DNA from: JBMNCQ01 sp049366715
Lineage (GTDB): Bacteria > Bacillota > Peptococcia > Peptococcales > BICA1-8
Direction of reading: 5' to 3'
Assembly (NCBI GenBank): GCA_049366715.1
Contig: JBMNCQ010000059.1
Coordinates: forward strand, 62,001 to 126,000
DNA: 64,000 bases
The notes under the pieces: generated by a model
Database searches by the model: none
Told to the model about the DNA's origin: nothing
The model's input: only the letters and a program-made list of their open reading frames with translations
Position numbers and translations under genes: made by a program
Shown here: positions 17,383-26,163 of the stretch, in pieces
Layout: each line of letters begins with the position of its first letter
Position numbering within the stretch: the first letter of the stretch is position 1

Positions 17383-18687
17383 ATGAGTGTGTTTTCCTTG
17401 CCTTTGGCAGAAACTGCGGAGGCATTAAGAACGGGTGAATACAATTTAAATCATTATCTTAATGAGACCTGTGACAGGATTGCTGAGTTGGAACCGGTTT
17501 TCCGGACCTTATTGCCGGAGTCTAACCGCAGGTCCCGCTTGCTGAAAGAAGGCGGAGAATTACTGAAAAGATATCCGGATCCGGCTTGCCGGCCGCCCCT
17601 TTTCGGGATCCTTGTCGGGGTTAAAGATATCTTTAGTGTTCAGGGTTTTCCGACCCGGGCAGGTTCCAAACTCCCGGCAGAACTATTTGCGGAGCCGGAA
17701 GCTGTCAGTGTAAAAATACTAAAGGAAGCCGGGGCCCTGGTTTTGGGAAAAACAGTGACCACAGAATTTGCTTATTTTTCGCCGGGTCCGACCCGTAATC
17801 CTTACAATCCGGAGCATACACCCGGCGGTTCCAGCAGTGGTTCTGCCGCTGCGGTGGCTCTGGGTTTCTGCCCTCTGGCTTTAGGGACGCAAACCATTGG
17901 CTCTGTGATTCGTCCGGCGGCCTATTGCGGGGTAGTCGGCTTTAAACCCAGCTTTGACCGTATCCCTACCAAAGGGTTAGTCTATTTTTCCGTCAGCTCT
18001 GATCATATAGGACTTTTCACCCAGGATATAAAAGGGATGAAGCTGGCGGCAGGATTATTATGTACAGACTGGGACAGTCACGTTGAAAAATCTCTCTCTT
18101 TACCTGTCTTAGGAGTACCGGAAGGACCTTATCTAAATCAAGCAGGTACTGAAATCTTAGCAGAATTTGCAAACCAGATTAAGAACTTGCGGGACCGGGG
18201 TTTCACGATTAAAAGACTGCCGGTATTTGAAAATATTACTGAAATAAATGAGCGGCACCGCAGGCTGGGTGCTGCCGAAATGGCCAGGGTACATCAGGAG
18301 TGGTTTGCCGGCTATGGCAGTCTTTACAGTATGCATACGAAAGAAATCTATGAAAAAGGCCGGGGTATCTCCGACAGTGAACTCAATTCTTTACAGGAAA
18401 AAGGAGCGGAGCTGAGAAATAATCTCCGGGACATAATGGCCCGGGCAGAAATTGACCTTTGGATAAGTCCTGCGGCAACAGATACCGCTCCTAAGGGTTT
18501 AGAAAGCACAGGAAGCCCAATTATGAACCTGCCCTGGACCCATGCCGGGATGCCGGTCATTAATATTCCTGCCGGGAAGATGAATAAGATATTTCCTGTA
18601 GGCTTACAAGTTACCGCCGGGTACGGGCAGGATGAAAAGCTTCTTGACTGGGCGGGGCTTATTGCCCAAAGCTTTCAGAGCGGTTAA
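17383..18687 (+). CDS. Amidase (amidase-signature family)
   Basis: A 434-residue amidase-signature hydrolase. The Ser-cisSer-Lys triad is visible as Lys81 in GVKDIF, a Ser in the GGSSSGSAAA loop (about 150) and Ser174 in QTIGSVIRPAA. ATG 17383 with AAAGGAG upstream is chosen over an in-frame ATG 36 bp earlier. It does not sit in a gatCAB operon and the sequence is more like stand-alone amidases than GatA, although it lies right after asnS. The substrate amide is unknown. Confidence 0.88.
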   Translation: MSVFSLPLAETAEALRTGEYNLNHYLNETCDRIAELEPVFRTLLPESNRRSRLLKEGGELLKRYPDPACRPPLFGILVGVKDIFSVQGFPTRAGSKLPAELFAEPEAVSVKILKEAGALVLGKTVTTEFAYFSPGPTRNPYNPEHTPGGSSSGSAAAVALGFCPLALGTQTIGSVIRPAAYCGVVGFKPSFDRIPTKGLVYFSVSSDHIGLFTQDIKGMKLAAGLLCTDWDSHVEKSLSLPVLGVPEGPYLNQAGTEILAEFANQIKNLRDRGFTIKRLPVFENITEINERHRRLGAAEMARVHQEWFAGYGSLYSMHTKEIYEKGRGISDSELNSLQEKGAELRNNLRDIMARAEIDLWISPAATDTAPKGLESTGSPIMNLPWTHAGMPVINIPAGKMNKIFPVGLQVTAGYGQDEKLLDWAGLIAQSFQSG

Positions 18688-18859
18688 AGACGGCAGGAAC
18701 TTATCCTTACAAATCTCATTAATTTAGGAGAGATATACAAATTTGCTTAAATTTACTGAATTGCATAAAAACTGCTATAAATAGGAGTTTTTTGGGGTAA
18801 ATAGAATATAAGTGTGATTATTCATATTTACCAACGGGAATACAGACAGGGGGATAGAA

Positions 18860-20437
18860 ATGGGGAAAGAGAAAAGCAAGATTTTATTGCAATTTCTGAT
18901 TATTTCTGTATTGCCGGCTGTCTGTATTTTTGCAATTGCGTTCTTAGATATTTCCGGAAATTTAGCAGCGGGGATACATGCCGTTAGACCTGCAAATCTC
19001 ATCATTATGTTATTAGCACTTCTTATTGGTGTGGCTGCTGTGTGGGGCTTTTATCAATACAGTACCAGAACTAAGGATTTATTAATCAGTAAAATTACGC
19101 TCCGGGAAAAAGAAAGGTATTTAGCGGAATTAGAAAAACTAAATCTGGAATTACAAACGCAAAAGGATGCTTATGCCCGTCTGTGGGAAGAAACATCAAT
19201 CCTGAATACGGAATTATTCGAGAAAAATAAGAGTCTTAATGAACAAAAGCAGTTCATTGAGGCTCTCTGGGAAGAAACCAGTGTTCTGAATGAAGAACTG
19301 CTGCAAAAGAATGCGCAATTAAGCAGATTAAATAGAAAAGTTGAACAGGATAAGCAGGAATTATTATTGATTAATACCATTGGTGAGCATATGGTATCTT
19401 CTTCAGGCAGGGAAGAAGTTTTAAGCAATATTGTTGCGTTAATCAAAAGGATAATTAGCTTTTCTACTGCAGTAATACTTGGCTATAATCCGGTTGAGAA
19501 TACTTTAGATTTAGTAAGCTGTGTAGGTTACGAAGGAAAATCTGAATCGCTGAAAAAGATTAGGATTGATCAAGGCTTATGCGGTTATGCTGCTCAAAAA
19601 AGAGAAATTGTTCTGGTTAATGATGTAACGCTGGATGAAAGATATATTTCCGGTCTGGAAGAAACCCGTGCTGAATTAGATATCCCCTTATTAGTTAAAG
19701 ATGAATTAATCGGTGTGCTCAGCTTACAGAGTACAAATGCTTTTCAAGACTTTGCTCAAGAACAGGAATTGATCTTAAAGGTTTTGGGTAAGAATATTGC
19801 CATGGTCATGAAAAATCACCAATTGACGGAAGCGGTGCGGGAGTCTTTTGTTGATATTGTAAAAGTTCTTATTAAAGTTATTGAGGCCAAGGATATCTAT
19901 ACTTCAGGTCATTGTGAAAGGGTAAAGGAAATCTCCCTTAAAATCGGCCGACATCTGGATTTGGAAAAATCTGAGCTGGAGACTTTGGAACTGGCAGCTT
20001 TACTCCATGATATAGGTAAAATCGGTATGCCCGAAGAAATTTTAAATAAAAAAGGTAAACTTACGAAAGGAGAATATGAATTAATTAAAAAACATCCGGT
20101 TATTGGTTATTCAATGTTAGAAGGTATATACTCTTTGGAAAGGATTAACAAAATAATTCTCCAACACCATGAACGAATTGACGGGACAGGTTATCCCCAG
20201 ATGCTAAGGGGAGATAAAATAGATATCCTGGCCAAAATACTTGCAGTAGCGGATGCGATTGATGCCATGACCTCTGCCCGCCCTTACCGGACGATACAGT
20301 CCTTAGACTACGTGCTGGAACAATTGGATAATTATAGCGGGTCCCAATTTGATAAAAAGATAGCTGCCGTCGCCAAAATTATTCTTATCAAGGAATCTTT
20401 TACCGAGGATGAAAGACGAGGAAAGAAAACTGTTTAA
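18860..20437 (+). CDS. Membrane GAF/HD-GYP phosphodiesterase
   Basis: A 525-residue signalling protein that probably hydrolyses cyclic di-GMP. Two membrane helices lie in residues ~8-68. A coiled coil follows (~70-165) with a repeated unit seen as LWEETSILNTEL and LWEETSVLNEEL. A GAF sensor domain spans ~170-320. The HD-GYP domain has the HD pair His383-Asp384 (LLHDIGKIG) and the signature HHERIDGTGYP from His436, both complete, so catalysis is expected. It is monocistronic. An imperfect inverted repeat (GGTAAATA near 18796, TATTTACC near 18825) lies just upstream. Confidence 0.92.
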   Translation: MGKEKSKILLQFLIISVLPAVCIFAIAFLDISGNLAAGIHAVRPANLIIMLLALLIGVAAVWGFYQYSTRTKDLLISKITLREKERYLAELEKLNLELQTQKDAYARLWEETSILNTELFEKNKSLNEQKQFIEALWEETSVLNEELLQKNAQLSRLNRKVEQDKQELLLINTIGEHMVSSSGREEVLSNIVALIKRIISFSTAVILGYNPVENTLDLVSCVGYEGKSESLKKIRIDQGLCGYAAQKREIVLVNDVTLDERYISGLEETRAELDIPLLVKDELIGVLSLQSTNAFQDFAQEQELILKVLGKNIAMVMKNHQLTEAVRESFVDIVKVLIKVIEAKDIYTSGHCERVKEISLKIGRHLDLEKSELETLELAALLHDIGKIGMPEEILNKKGKLTKGEYELIKKHPVIGYSMLEGIYSLERINKIILQHHERIDGTGYPQMLRGDKIDILAKILAVADAIDAMTSARPYRTIQSLDYVLEQLDNYSGSQFDKKIAAVAKIILIKESFTEDERRGKKTV

Positions 20438-20606
20438 GCAATAGCACCGGGGAAAGCTGGGGCATGCTAATTTAGAAAGGGACTCGATAGGTCCTTTTAT
20501 TGTAAAAGGGATAATATTTAACTTTGTAATAATCAATGATCCTGTAGTTTGTAAATACATACGTAAAATTCCGGCGTAAGCTGTGCTTTAAATAAAGGAG
20601 AAGCAG

Positions 20607-21170
20607 ATGGAACAACTTTTTTTAGTCGTTAAGCCCAGGGGAGAAGTAAAAGCACTGGCTCAAAAAATCAGAAATAGAATTAATGAAAACTATCATATTT
20701 ATGGCCGGGTTCAGCCTGCGATTCACGCTACTGTTGAAGTTATAAGCTTAAATAAAGCAGGAGACCTCCAAGCAGCAAAAGATATCATCGCTAAAATCTC
20801 CAGGCAATTTAGCCCTTTTAAGCTGGAAATAACCGGTTTTGTCTTTTTCCCGCCTCCTTTTAAAGCCATTACCCTTGCTGTCAATAAAAATAATGAAATA
20901 GAAATAATTTCCAAGCTGGTTTATGAAGCGTTGGCAGAACAGGGAATGGCGGGCAGGGAGGACCTGCAAAGCTGGAAATTTCATATTACCGTGGCCAGTC
21001 CCTTTGGTGCAGAGAGAGTCTGGGGTGACCAGGAATTTAGAGGTGCTTGCCAAATGGTTGCAAACTGGAGTGTTGCAGGCAGCTGTCTAATTGATCAATT
21101 GGAACTTTGGCGGCCTGTTTTTGACCCTGTTAAAATGAGGGAGGCAACATTCCCTTTAAAAAAGTTTTAA
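20607..21170 (+). CDS. 2'-5' RNA ligase/2H phosphoesterase family protein
   Basis: A 187-residue member of the 2H phosphoesterase superfamily. The two catalytic HxT motifs are His40-Ala-Thr42 and His126-Ile-Thr128, at the normal spacing. Such proteins open cyclic phosphates on nucleotides or RNA ends; the biological substrate is often unknown. The start has AAAGGAGAAG upstream. There is no operon partner. Confidence 0.85.
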   Translation: MEQLFLVVKPRGEVKALAQKIRNRINENYHIYGRVQPAIHATVEVISLNKAGDLQAAKDIIAKISRQFSPFKLEITGFVFFPPPFKAITLAVNKNNEIEIISKLVYEALAEQGMAGREDLQSWKFHITVASPFGAERVWGDQEFRGACQMVANWSVAGSCLIDQLELWRPVFDPVKMREATFPLKKF

Positions 21171-21288
21171 TGGTCCTATCTTTAATTAGGCCCCCACTTG
21201 CGGAGATTTTGTGATATTTAAATGTGGTTAAGGTGTAGCGTAGCTGGAGTTATCGAAAATAGTAAGGGAGAAGTGGGGGTGGATATGT

Positions 21289-22872
21289 ATGTTCAGGAGA
21301 AAAACTCTTTTAATGATTATCGTTTTAATTTTTTCTTTGTTAACATATTTTGTTACCTATGAAGATGCTGAAAAAGAGAAAAACCGTATTATTGACAGGA
21401 ACCTTATCCATACCCGGGATATCGCTCAAGATATTGACCAATTCCTGGAGACAAAATTCTTACTGATGGACGTAATAGCGGGTTCTTTAACTGATTATCG
21501 GGGAGCACCTGATTATAATTTGGATGAGCATCTGTCTTCCGTGCTTAAGAGGGACAAAGACCTGGATTCTTTTGTGGTAGTAAATGAGGAGGGAAAAGTA
21601 CTAATCGAAAATCACAAAAGTTTAGACCGGCAGGAAAGGCAGCAGCTCTTTAATAATTATCTGCTTCCTTATTTGCAATATCCCCTTAAAGGTGCAAGAT
21701 ATACTTCGGATTTAATTCATAGTGATTTGATCAATGCAGAACTGGTTGTGTTGGGAACGCCGTTATTAAAATCAGGACAAATCAAGGGAGCGGTTTTCTT
21801 AACTTTAAAAAGTGAGGCATTTGCCCGGTTATTAGGGGAAATTAAGGTTGGTGAAAGCGGGTATGTTTGTTTACGGGATTCCGCAGGGGAGATAATCTTT
21901 CATCCTAGACTGAAAGAAATAAGGACCAGAAACTATAAATTCCTGGATATCCCGTTATTCCCTAAAACTACTTATAAAATTAATGTTTCATCTTTTGATC
22001 ATTGTAAAAAGTATATGACATATAAACCTCTGCATAATGCTGATTGGATGGTATTTATTCTCCAACCTGTTAGTGAATATAAAGCACCTATTTATACAAT
22101 CTGGCTAAAAAACGGATCATTACTAGCCCTGCTTTTTATCTTTATGTATTTATTGTACATTCTGGAGCAAAAGGAGAAAGGACTTCTCCAGACGAAGCTG
22201 AATAATGAAAGGCTGGAGGTAATTGCCGAATTTGCCGCCGGATTAGCTCACGAAATTAAAAATCCGCTGGTACCGATCAAAGGGTTTATCCAGTTAGAAA
22301 AAAGAAAGCCTGCTTCAACTTTGGGGCAGGAAAATGTCAGGCTTTTGTTGAATGAAGTTGAACGGATAGAAAAAATTATTGATGATTTTATGAGTTTAGC
22401 CCAGGAAAATTTAACGGAATATACCAAGATCAATTTCTCACACCTTTTAAAAGATACGATTTCTTTCTTCAAAGCGGAGGCTGGTAAAGAGAAACTTGAC
22501 GTAGCAAGTAATATAGAAAGTTTTACGGAAGATTTCTGGGTCTTAGGTGACCGTAAGCAATTACGGCAAGTATTTTTTAATATAATTAAAAATGCCGTGG
22601 AAGCAGCGGGCTGTCATGGAAATATTCAAGTTGATATCGGCAAAGTAACAAATAAAGAAATTCAGATTCAAATCAAAGATACAGGCCAGGGCATCCCGTC
22701 AAAAATATTAAATAAAATCGGGACTCCTTTCTTTTCCACAAAGGAGGAAGGAATTGGCATGGGTGTGGCAATTTCCCAAAGAATTTTAAAGAATCACGGG
22801 GGAAGAATGGAGATTAGTTCCCGGGAGGGGAAAGGAACAATTGTTATTGTCTTTCTGCCCCTTTTGAAATAG
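21289..22872 (+). CDS. Membrane sensor histidine kinase (Cache type), orphan
   Basis: A 527-residue sensor kinase. A first helix (~7-22) and a second (~276-293) flank a ~250-residue extracytoplasmic region of the Cache type (GESGYVCLRDSAGEIIFHPR is a typical Cache segment). The kinase core has His321 in LAHEIKNPLVPIKGF, the N box NIIKNAVEAAG, and the G boxes DTGQGIP and GIGMGVAISQRIL, all complete. It resembles sporulation-type KinB/KinD or PAS-less NtrB-like kinases. No response regulator is adjacent or anywhere in this window. Confidence 0.92.
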   Translation: MFRRKTLLMIIVLIFSLLTYFVTYEDAEKEKNRIIDRNLIHTRDIAQDIDQFLETKFLLMDVIAGSLTDYRGAPDYNLDEHLSSVLKRDKDLDSFVVVNEEGKVLIENHKSLDRQERQQLFNNYLLPYLQYPLKGARYTSDLIHSDLINAELVVLGTPLLKSGQIKGAVFLTLKSEAFARLLGEIKVGESGYVCLRDSAGEIIFHPRLKEIRTRNYKFLDIPLFPKTTYKINVSSFDHCKKYMTYKPLHNADWMVFILQPVSEYKAPIYTIWLKNGSLLALLFIFMYLLYILEQKEKGLLQTKLNNERLEVIAEFAAGLAHEIKNPLVPIKGFIQLEKRKPASTLGQENVRLLLNEVERIEKIIDDFMSLAQENLTEYTKINFSHLLKDTISFFKAEAGKEKLDVASNIESFTEDFWVLGDRKQLRQVFFNIIKNAVEAAGCHGNIQVDIGKVTNKEIQIQIKDTGQGIPSKILNKIGTPFFSTKEEGIGMGVAISQRILKNHGGRMEISSREGKGTIVIVFLPLLK

Positions 22873-23035
22873 GAATCTTATGTGCCGGATTGAACTGCCG
22901 GAACCGTTGTTTAGTCAAGGTGCACATCGTGCTTATCCGTTTTAAAATTATAGACAAGTTTTAAGCAGCAGGTTAACTTTATTTTACAGGAGGATTAGTT
23001 GTTGATGATTAGCCTGATTTTTTTGAAAATAAAAA

Positions 23036-23059
23036 GGACCTGCAAAAGGGCAGGTCTTT
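23036..23059 (-). terminator. Terminator of the zinc-ribbon gene
   Basis: GACCTGC (23037-23043) and GCAGGTC (23050-23056) form the stem; on the minus strand it is followed by a T-rich tract. It lies just beyond the zinc-ribbon gene and may also stop transcription from the kinase side. Confidence 0.75.
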
Positions 23060-23064
23060 TCTAA

Positions 23065-23343
23065 TTATTTTTGAAAACAGTCACGGCAGTAAACAGGTTT
23101 GGTCCCATTTGGTTTGAAAGGAACTTGTGTCTCAACACCACAGCTGGAACAAATTGCTGTGAACATTTGTCTTTGTTGTCTGCCGGAATTGTTTTGGTGC
23201 TGCTTTCTTGCTTTGCGGCAAGAAGTACATCTTTGAGGTTCGTTTTGAAAACCCTTTTCTGCATAGAACTCTTGTTCACCAGCAGAAAAAATGAAATCAC
23301 TACCACAGTCTTTACAGGTTAAGGTCTTGTCAGTAAAAGCCAT
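23065..23343 (-). CDS. Small zinc-ribbon protein
   Basis: A 92-residue protein with paired cysteine motifs: CKDCGSDF near the N-terminus with CTSCRKAR about 25 residues on, then CSSCG and CRDC in the C-terminal part. This gives two zinc ribbons and matches the small zinc-ribbon/probable zinc-binding family of Clostridia. The middle is basic and Gln-rich, which suggests nucleic-acid contact. It has a good GGAGG ribosome site on the minus strand and its own terminator. Function unknown. Confidence 0.85.
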   Translation of the reverse strand: MAFTDKTLTCKDCGSDFIFSAGEQEFYAEKGFQNEPQRCTSCRKARKQHQNNSGRQQRQMFTAICSSCGVETQVPFKPNGTKPVYCRDCFQK

Positions 23344-23539
23344 TTGATATTACCTCCTTCTTGGTGGATTTACCGACGCTTGTTATCTGGGGAACAATAA
23401 ACCACCTTAAGGAGATTTAATATCAAACCAATAATAACAGTCGGTACTTACGCTTTTAGTATAAATCTTAACCAGAATAATAGCAAGAAAATTAAAAGAT
23501 TTAGGATTCCGGATTATCGGTTCTAATAGAAAAATATGG

Positions 23540-23568
23540 TAGTCAATGGAAAAAAATAAAGGTATACT
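23540..23568 (+). promoter_or_regulatory. Probable sigma-A promoter of yajQ
   Basis: TAGTCA (23540-23545), a 17-bp spacer and TATACT (23563-23568) lie shortly before the ribosome site of the yajQ gene. Confidence 0.45.
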
Positions 23569-23596
23569 AGTAGTAAAATTAAAGGAGGAATTTAAA

Positions 23597-24088
23597 TTGG
23601 CAAAGGATGCATCTTTTGATATTGTTTCAGAAGTAAATATGCAGGAAGTTGATAATGCAGTAAATCAAACCACAAAAGAGATCAGTCAGAGGTATGACTT
23701 CAAAAATAGTAAATCTACGGTGTCTCTGGAAGGTCAGGATGTTAAAATTATGGCCGATGATGATTTTAAGCTGCGCAGTGTAATTGATATTTTGCAAACG
23801 AAACTGATCAGACGGAAGGTTGCGATTAAAAACTTGGAATATGGTAAAGCAGAAGAGGCCGGAGGAGGCTTAATAAGACAAATCGTTACAATACGACAAG
23901 GAATTGAAACAGAAGTGGCCAAGCAGATCGTCAAAGATATCAAGGCTTTAAAGCTTAAAGTTCAGGCTCAGATCATGAACGATCAAGTCAGAGTTTCCGG
24001 GAAAAATAAAGATGACTTACAAGAGGTCATTACCTTTTTGAGAGAAAAAGATTATCATGTCGAACTGCAGTTTATAAATTATCGTTAG
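23597..24088 (+). CDS. yajQ: YajQ-family nucleotide-binding protein
   Basis: A 163-residue protein of the YajQ (UPF0234) family, two ferredoxin-like domains that in some bacteria bind cyclic di-GMP or nucleic acid. The TTG start at 23597 gives the family opening (M)AKDASFDIVSEVN, the exact usual length of 163, and follows AAAGGAGG; an in-frame ATG 51 bp upstream is rejected. The segments TTKEISQRYDFKNSKS and NYR at the C-terminus are conserved. It is a single-gene unit. Confidence 0.93.
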   Translation: MAKDASFDIVSEVNMQEVDNAVNQTTKEISQRYDFKNSKSTVSLEGQDVKIMADDDFKLRSVIDILQTKLIRRKVAIKNLEYGKAEEAGGGLIRQIVTIRQGIETEVAKQIVKDIKALKLKVQAQIMNDQVRVSGKNKDDLQEVITFLREKDYHVELQFINYR

Positions 24089-24179
24089 GGTAAAGGATAA
24101 TTGGAGTATTATGAACTTAGCATAACAGAAGATGAGCACAGTTTCTGTTTGAATTGATTAATTTCTGGGAGGGGAAAAA

Positions 24180-25961
24180 ATGCCGGCTAAAGGATATTCC
24201 CTTAATATGGAATCGTTTTCTGCTAAGTTTGCAGCCTTTCATTATTTGCCTTATACCATAGTCGTTGTCGATGTATTTAATAACATTTTCTTTATTAATG
24301 AGGAAGGGAAAAAGCTTTTTGCTATTCCCAGTCTTGATAAAGAGCAGTACCAGCTTCTGGAAAACTGTATCCGCTCTTCTTTGCATAATGTTGCGGCATT
24401 GGAAAGCTTAAATAAGCCCGGCTACGGTTTTAGTCTTTATTATAATGAGAAAGAATACATTTATGACCTTGTCCCGGTTTTCCGGGGTAAATTAAAATCT
24501 TATAAAATAATCATCATCAGGGAAAAGAACAGTTTGTCTCAATCAGAGCAGGAAATATATTTTTTGATGAAAGACAACTACGTTCTGCAGCGCCTAATCG
24601 ATTCCTCTTATGATGGCATTTATATCACAGACGGACAGGGTAAAACTTTATATTTTAACGATGCTTTTGTTCGTATTTCCGGTTTTAAAAGAGAAGAATG
24701 TATCGGAGTCACGGTTCAGGACCTGGTAGCCAGTAATTATATTCCGAAATCCTGTGCCTGGGAAGTCATAAAACAGCGGAAATCCGTTTCAATGACCATT
24801 GACTATCCTAATGGTGTCGAAGGTATGCTCAGCGGGAGCCCTGTATTTGATGAAAACGGACATTTAGTCCGGACAATTCTTAATGTACGGGATATGACCG
24901 AGTTAAACCGCCTTAATGAGGAGTTAAAAAATGCTGAGGCTTTAACCACTTCCTACCGCCAGCAGTTAAAAGAAGTACAGTTGGAATACCAGCGGAACAG
25001 TGATATAATCTTTGAAAGCAAAGTTATGGGAACGATCATGGAGCTTGCTTTAAAAGTTTCCCAGGTTGACTCCCCTGCTTTAATTCTGGGGGAATCAGGT
25101 ACAGGTAAAGATGTCCTGGCTAAATTTATCCATAATATCGGGGAACGGGGTAAAAAAGGGAACCTGATTAAAATAAACTGTGGAGCCATTCCCGAAACTT
25201 TATTGGAATCGGAACTTTTCGGGTATGAAAAAGGGGCTTTTACAGGTGCTATGGATAGAGGCAAGGTGGGACTTTTCGAATTGGCTGACGGGGGAACTTT
25301 TTTTCTGGATGAAATAGGTGATATGCCCCTTAATCTCCAAGTGAAACTTTTGGATGTTCTTCATGAAGGAAGAATAACCCGCCTGGGCGGTACAAAGCCC
25401 ATCCCCGTTGACGTCAGAATAATTGCCGCTACCAACCGGGATTTGGAGCAAATGATCAAGACCGACAAGTTTCGTCTGGACCTTTATTACAGACTGAATG
25501 TCGTATCTATTCATATTCCGCCTCTCAGAGAAAGATTTGAGGACATTCTGCCCCTGGTAGAACATTTTCTGGAAACCCTCAACAGCAAGTACCGAACGAA
25601 AAAAGTTCTGGCACCCCAGGTGCTGGACAGGCTGCTCGGTTATCACTGGCCGGGAAATGTCCGGGAGTTGCGTAATGTCATTGAAAGACTGATCGTAACC
25701 AGTCAGGACAAAACGATTAATTTAAAAGATTTATCCCCGCATCTGGGGAAAAACAGCAATCATAATTTTAAAAAGCAAAAAATTTTGACGGCAGAAAAAA
25801 ATGACGAAGTACTGATTCCCTTAAAAGAAGCCTTAGAAGCTTTTGAGAAAAAATACATCAGCCAGGCACTGATGCAATACAAAACTTTAAAAGGAACGGC
25901 TGCGTTTTTAAATATAGATATTTCCACCCTGGTACGAAAAAAACAAAAATATAATTTATAG
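24180..25961 (+). CDS. Sigma-54-dependent activator (PAS-AAA+-HTH)
   Basis: A 593-residue enhancer-binding activator. The N-terminal ~110 residues are a divergent sensor region, a PAS domain spans about 130-240 (SYDGIYITDGQGKTLYFND), and a short coiled coil leads to the AAA+ domain. Walker A is GESGTGKD, the GAFTGA loop is at residues 352-357, and Walker B is GTFFLDE. The C-terminal Fis-like helix-turn-helix is GTAAFLNIDISTLVRKKQK. The gene is followed by a large palindrome and a sigma-54 promoter driving a CoA-transferase operon, its likely target. No phosphoreceiver domain is present, so control is probably by ligand binding to PAS. Confidence 0.95.
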   Translation: MPAKGYSLNMESFSAKFAAFHYLPYTIVVVDVFNNIFFINEEGKKLFAIPSLDKEQYQLLENCIRSSLHNVAALESLNKPGYGFSLYYNEKEYIYDLVPVFRGKLKSYKIIIIREKNSLSQSEQEIYFLMKDNYVLQRLIDSSYDGIYITDGQGKTLYFNDAFVRISGFKREECIGVTVQDLVASNYIPKSCAWEVIKQRKSVSMTIDYPNGVEGMLSGSPVFDENGHLVRTILNVRDMTELNRLNEELKNAEALTTSYRQQLKEVQLEYQRNSDIIFESKVMGTIMELALKVSQVDSPALILGESGTGKDVLAKFIHNIGERGKKGNLIKINCGAIPETLLESELFGYEKGAFTGAMDRGKVGLFELADGGTFFLDEIGDMPLNLQVKLLDVLHEGRITRLGGTKPIPVDVRIIAATNRDLEQMIKTDKFRLDLYYRLNVVSIHIPPLRERFEDILPLVEHFLETLNSKYRTKKVLAPQVLDRLLGYHWPGNVRELRNVIERLIVTSQDKTINLKDLSPHLGKNSNHNFKKQKILTAEKNDEVLIPLKEALEAFEKKYISQALMQYKTLKGTAAFLNIDISTLVRKKQKYNL

Positions 25962-26006
25962 TGCGCATTATGTGGTTTTGCTTATGCAAAAACGCATAAT
26001 GCGCAC
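25961..26006. promoter_or_regulatory. Palindromic upstream activator site (possible terminator)
   Basis: Two nested inverted repeats: outer 12-bp arms GTGCGCATTATG (25961-25972) and CATAATGCGCAC (25995-26006), inner arms TTTTGC (25976-25981) and GCAAAA (25986-25991). The outer arms start at the activator stop codon and end 86 bp before the -24 element, the normal distance for an enhancer site. Four T follow, so the hairpin may also terminate the activator transcript. Confidence 0.65.
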
Positions 26007-26091
26007 TTTTGCATAAAGATTTTTTTTGCCCCTTTATGTGAAATACCTCACATTCTCTGATTCCCAGGCCTTCTTTAGGCAATTTAGTTTT

Positions 26092-26107
26092 TGGCACAAT
26101 TATTGCT
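26092..26107 (+). promoter_or_regulatory. Sigma-54 (-24/-12) promoter of the CoA-transferase operon
   Basis: TGGCAC (26092-26097), 5-bp spacer, TTGCT (26103-26107): a perfect -24/-12 element with GG-N10-GC spacing, about 57 bp before the GTG start of the CoA-transferase gene and downstream of the PAS sigma-54 activator. Confidence 0.92.
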
Positions 26108-26163
26108 ACACAAATTATTTGCATGCAACTTTCCGGAAAGTTGATGATAAAGGAGGGGATCAG

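Noticed and set aside
22987..23063. Short peptide gene after the histidine kinase
   Set aside because: A CAGGAGG stands before TTGATG, but the ~20-codon frame runs through the terminator hairpin and has no sign of selection.
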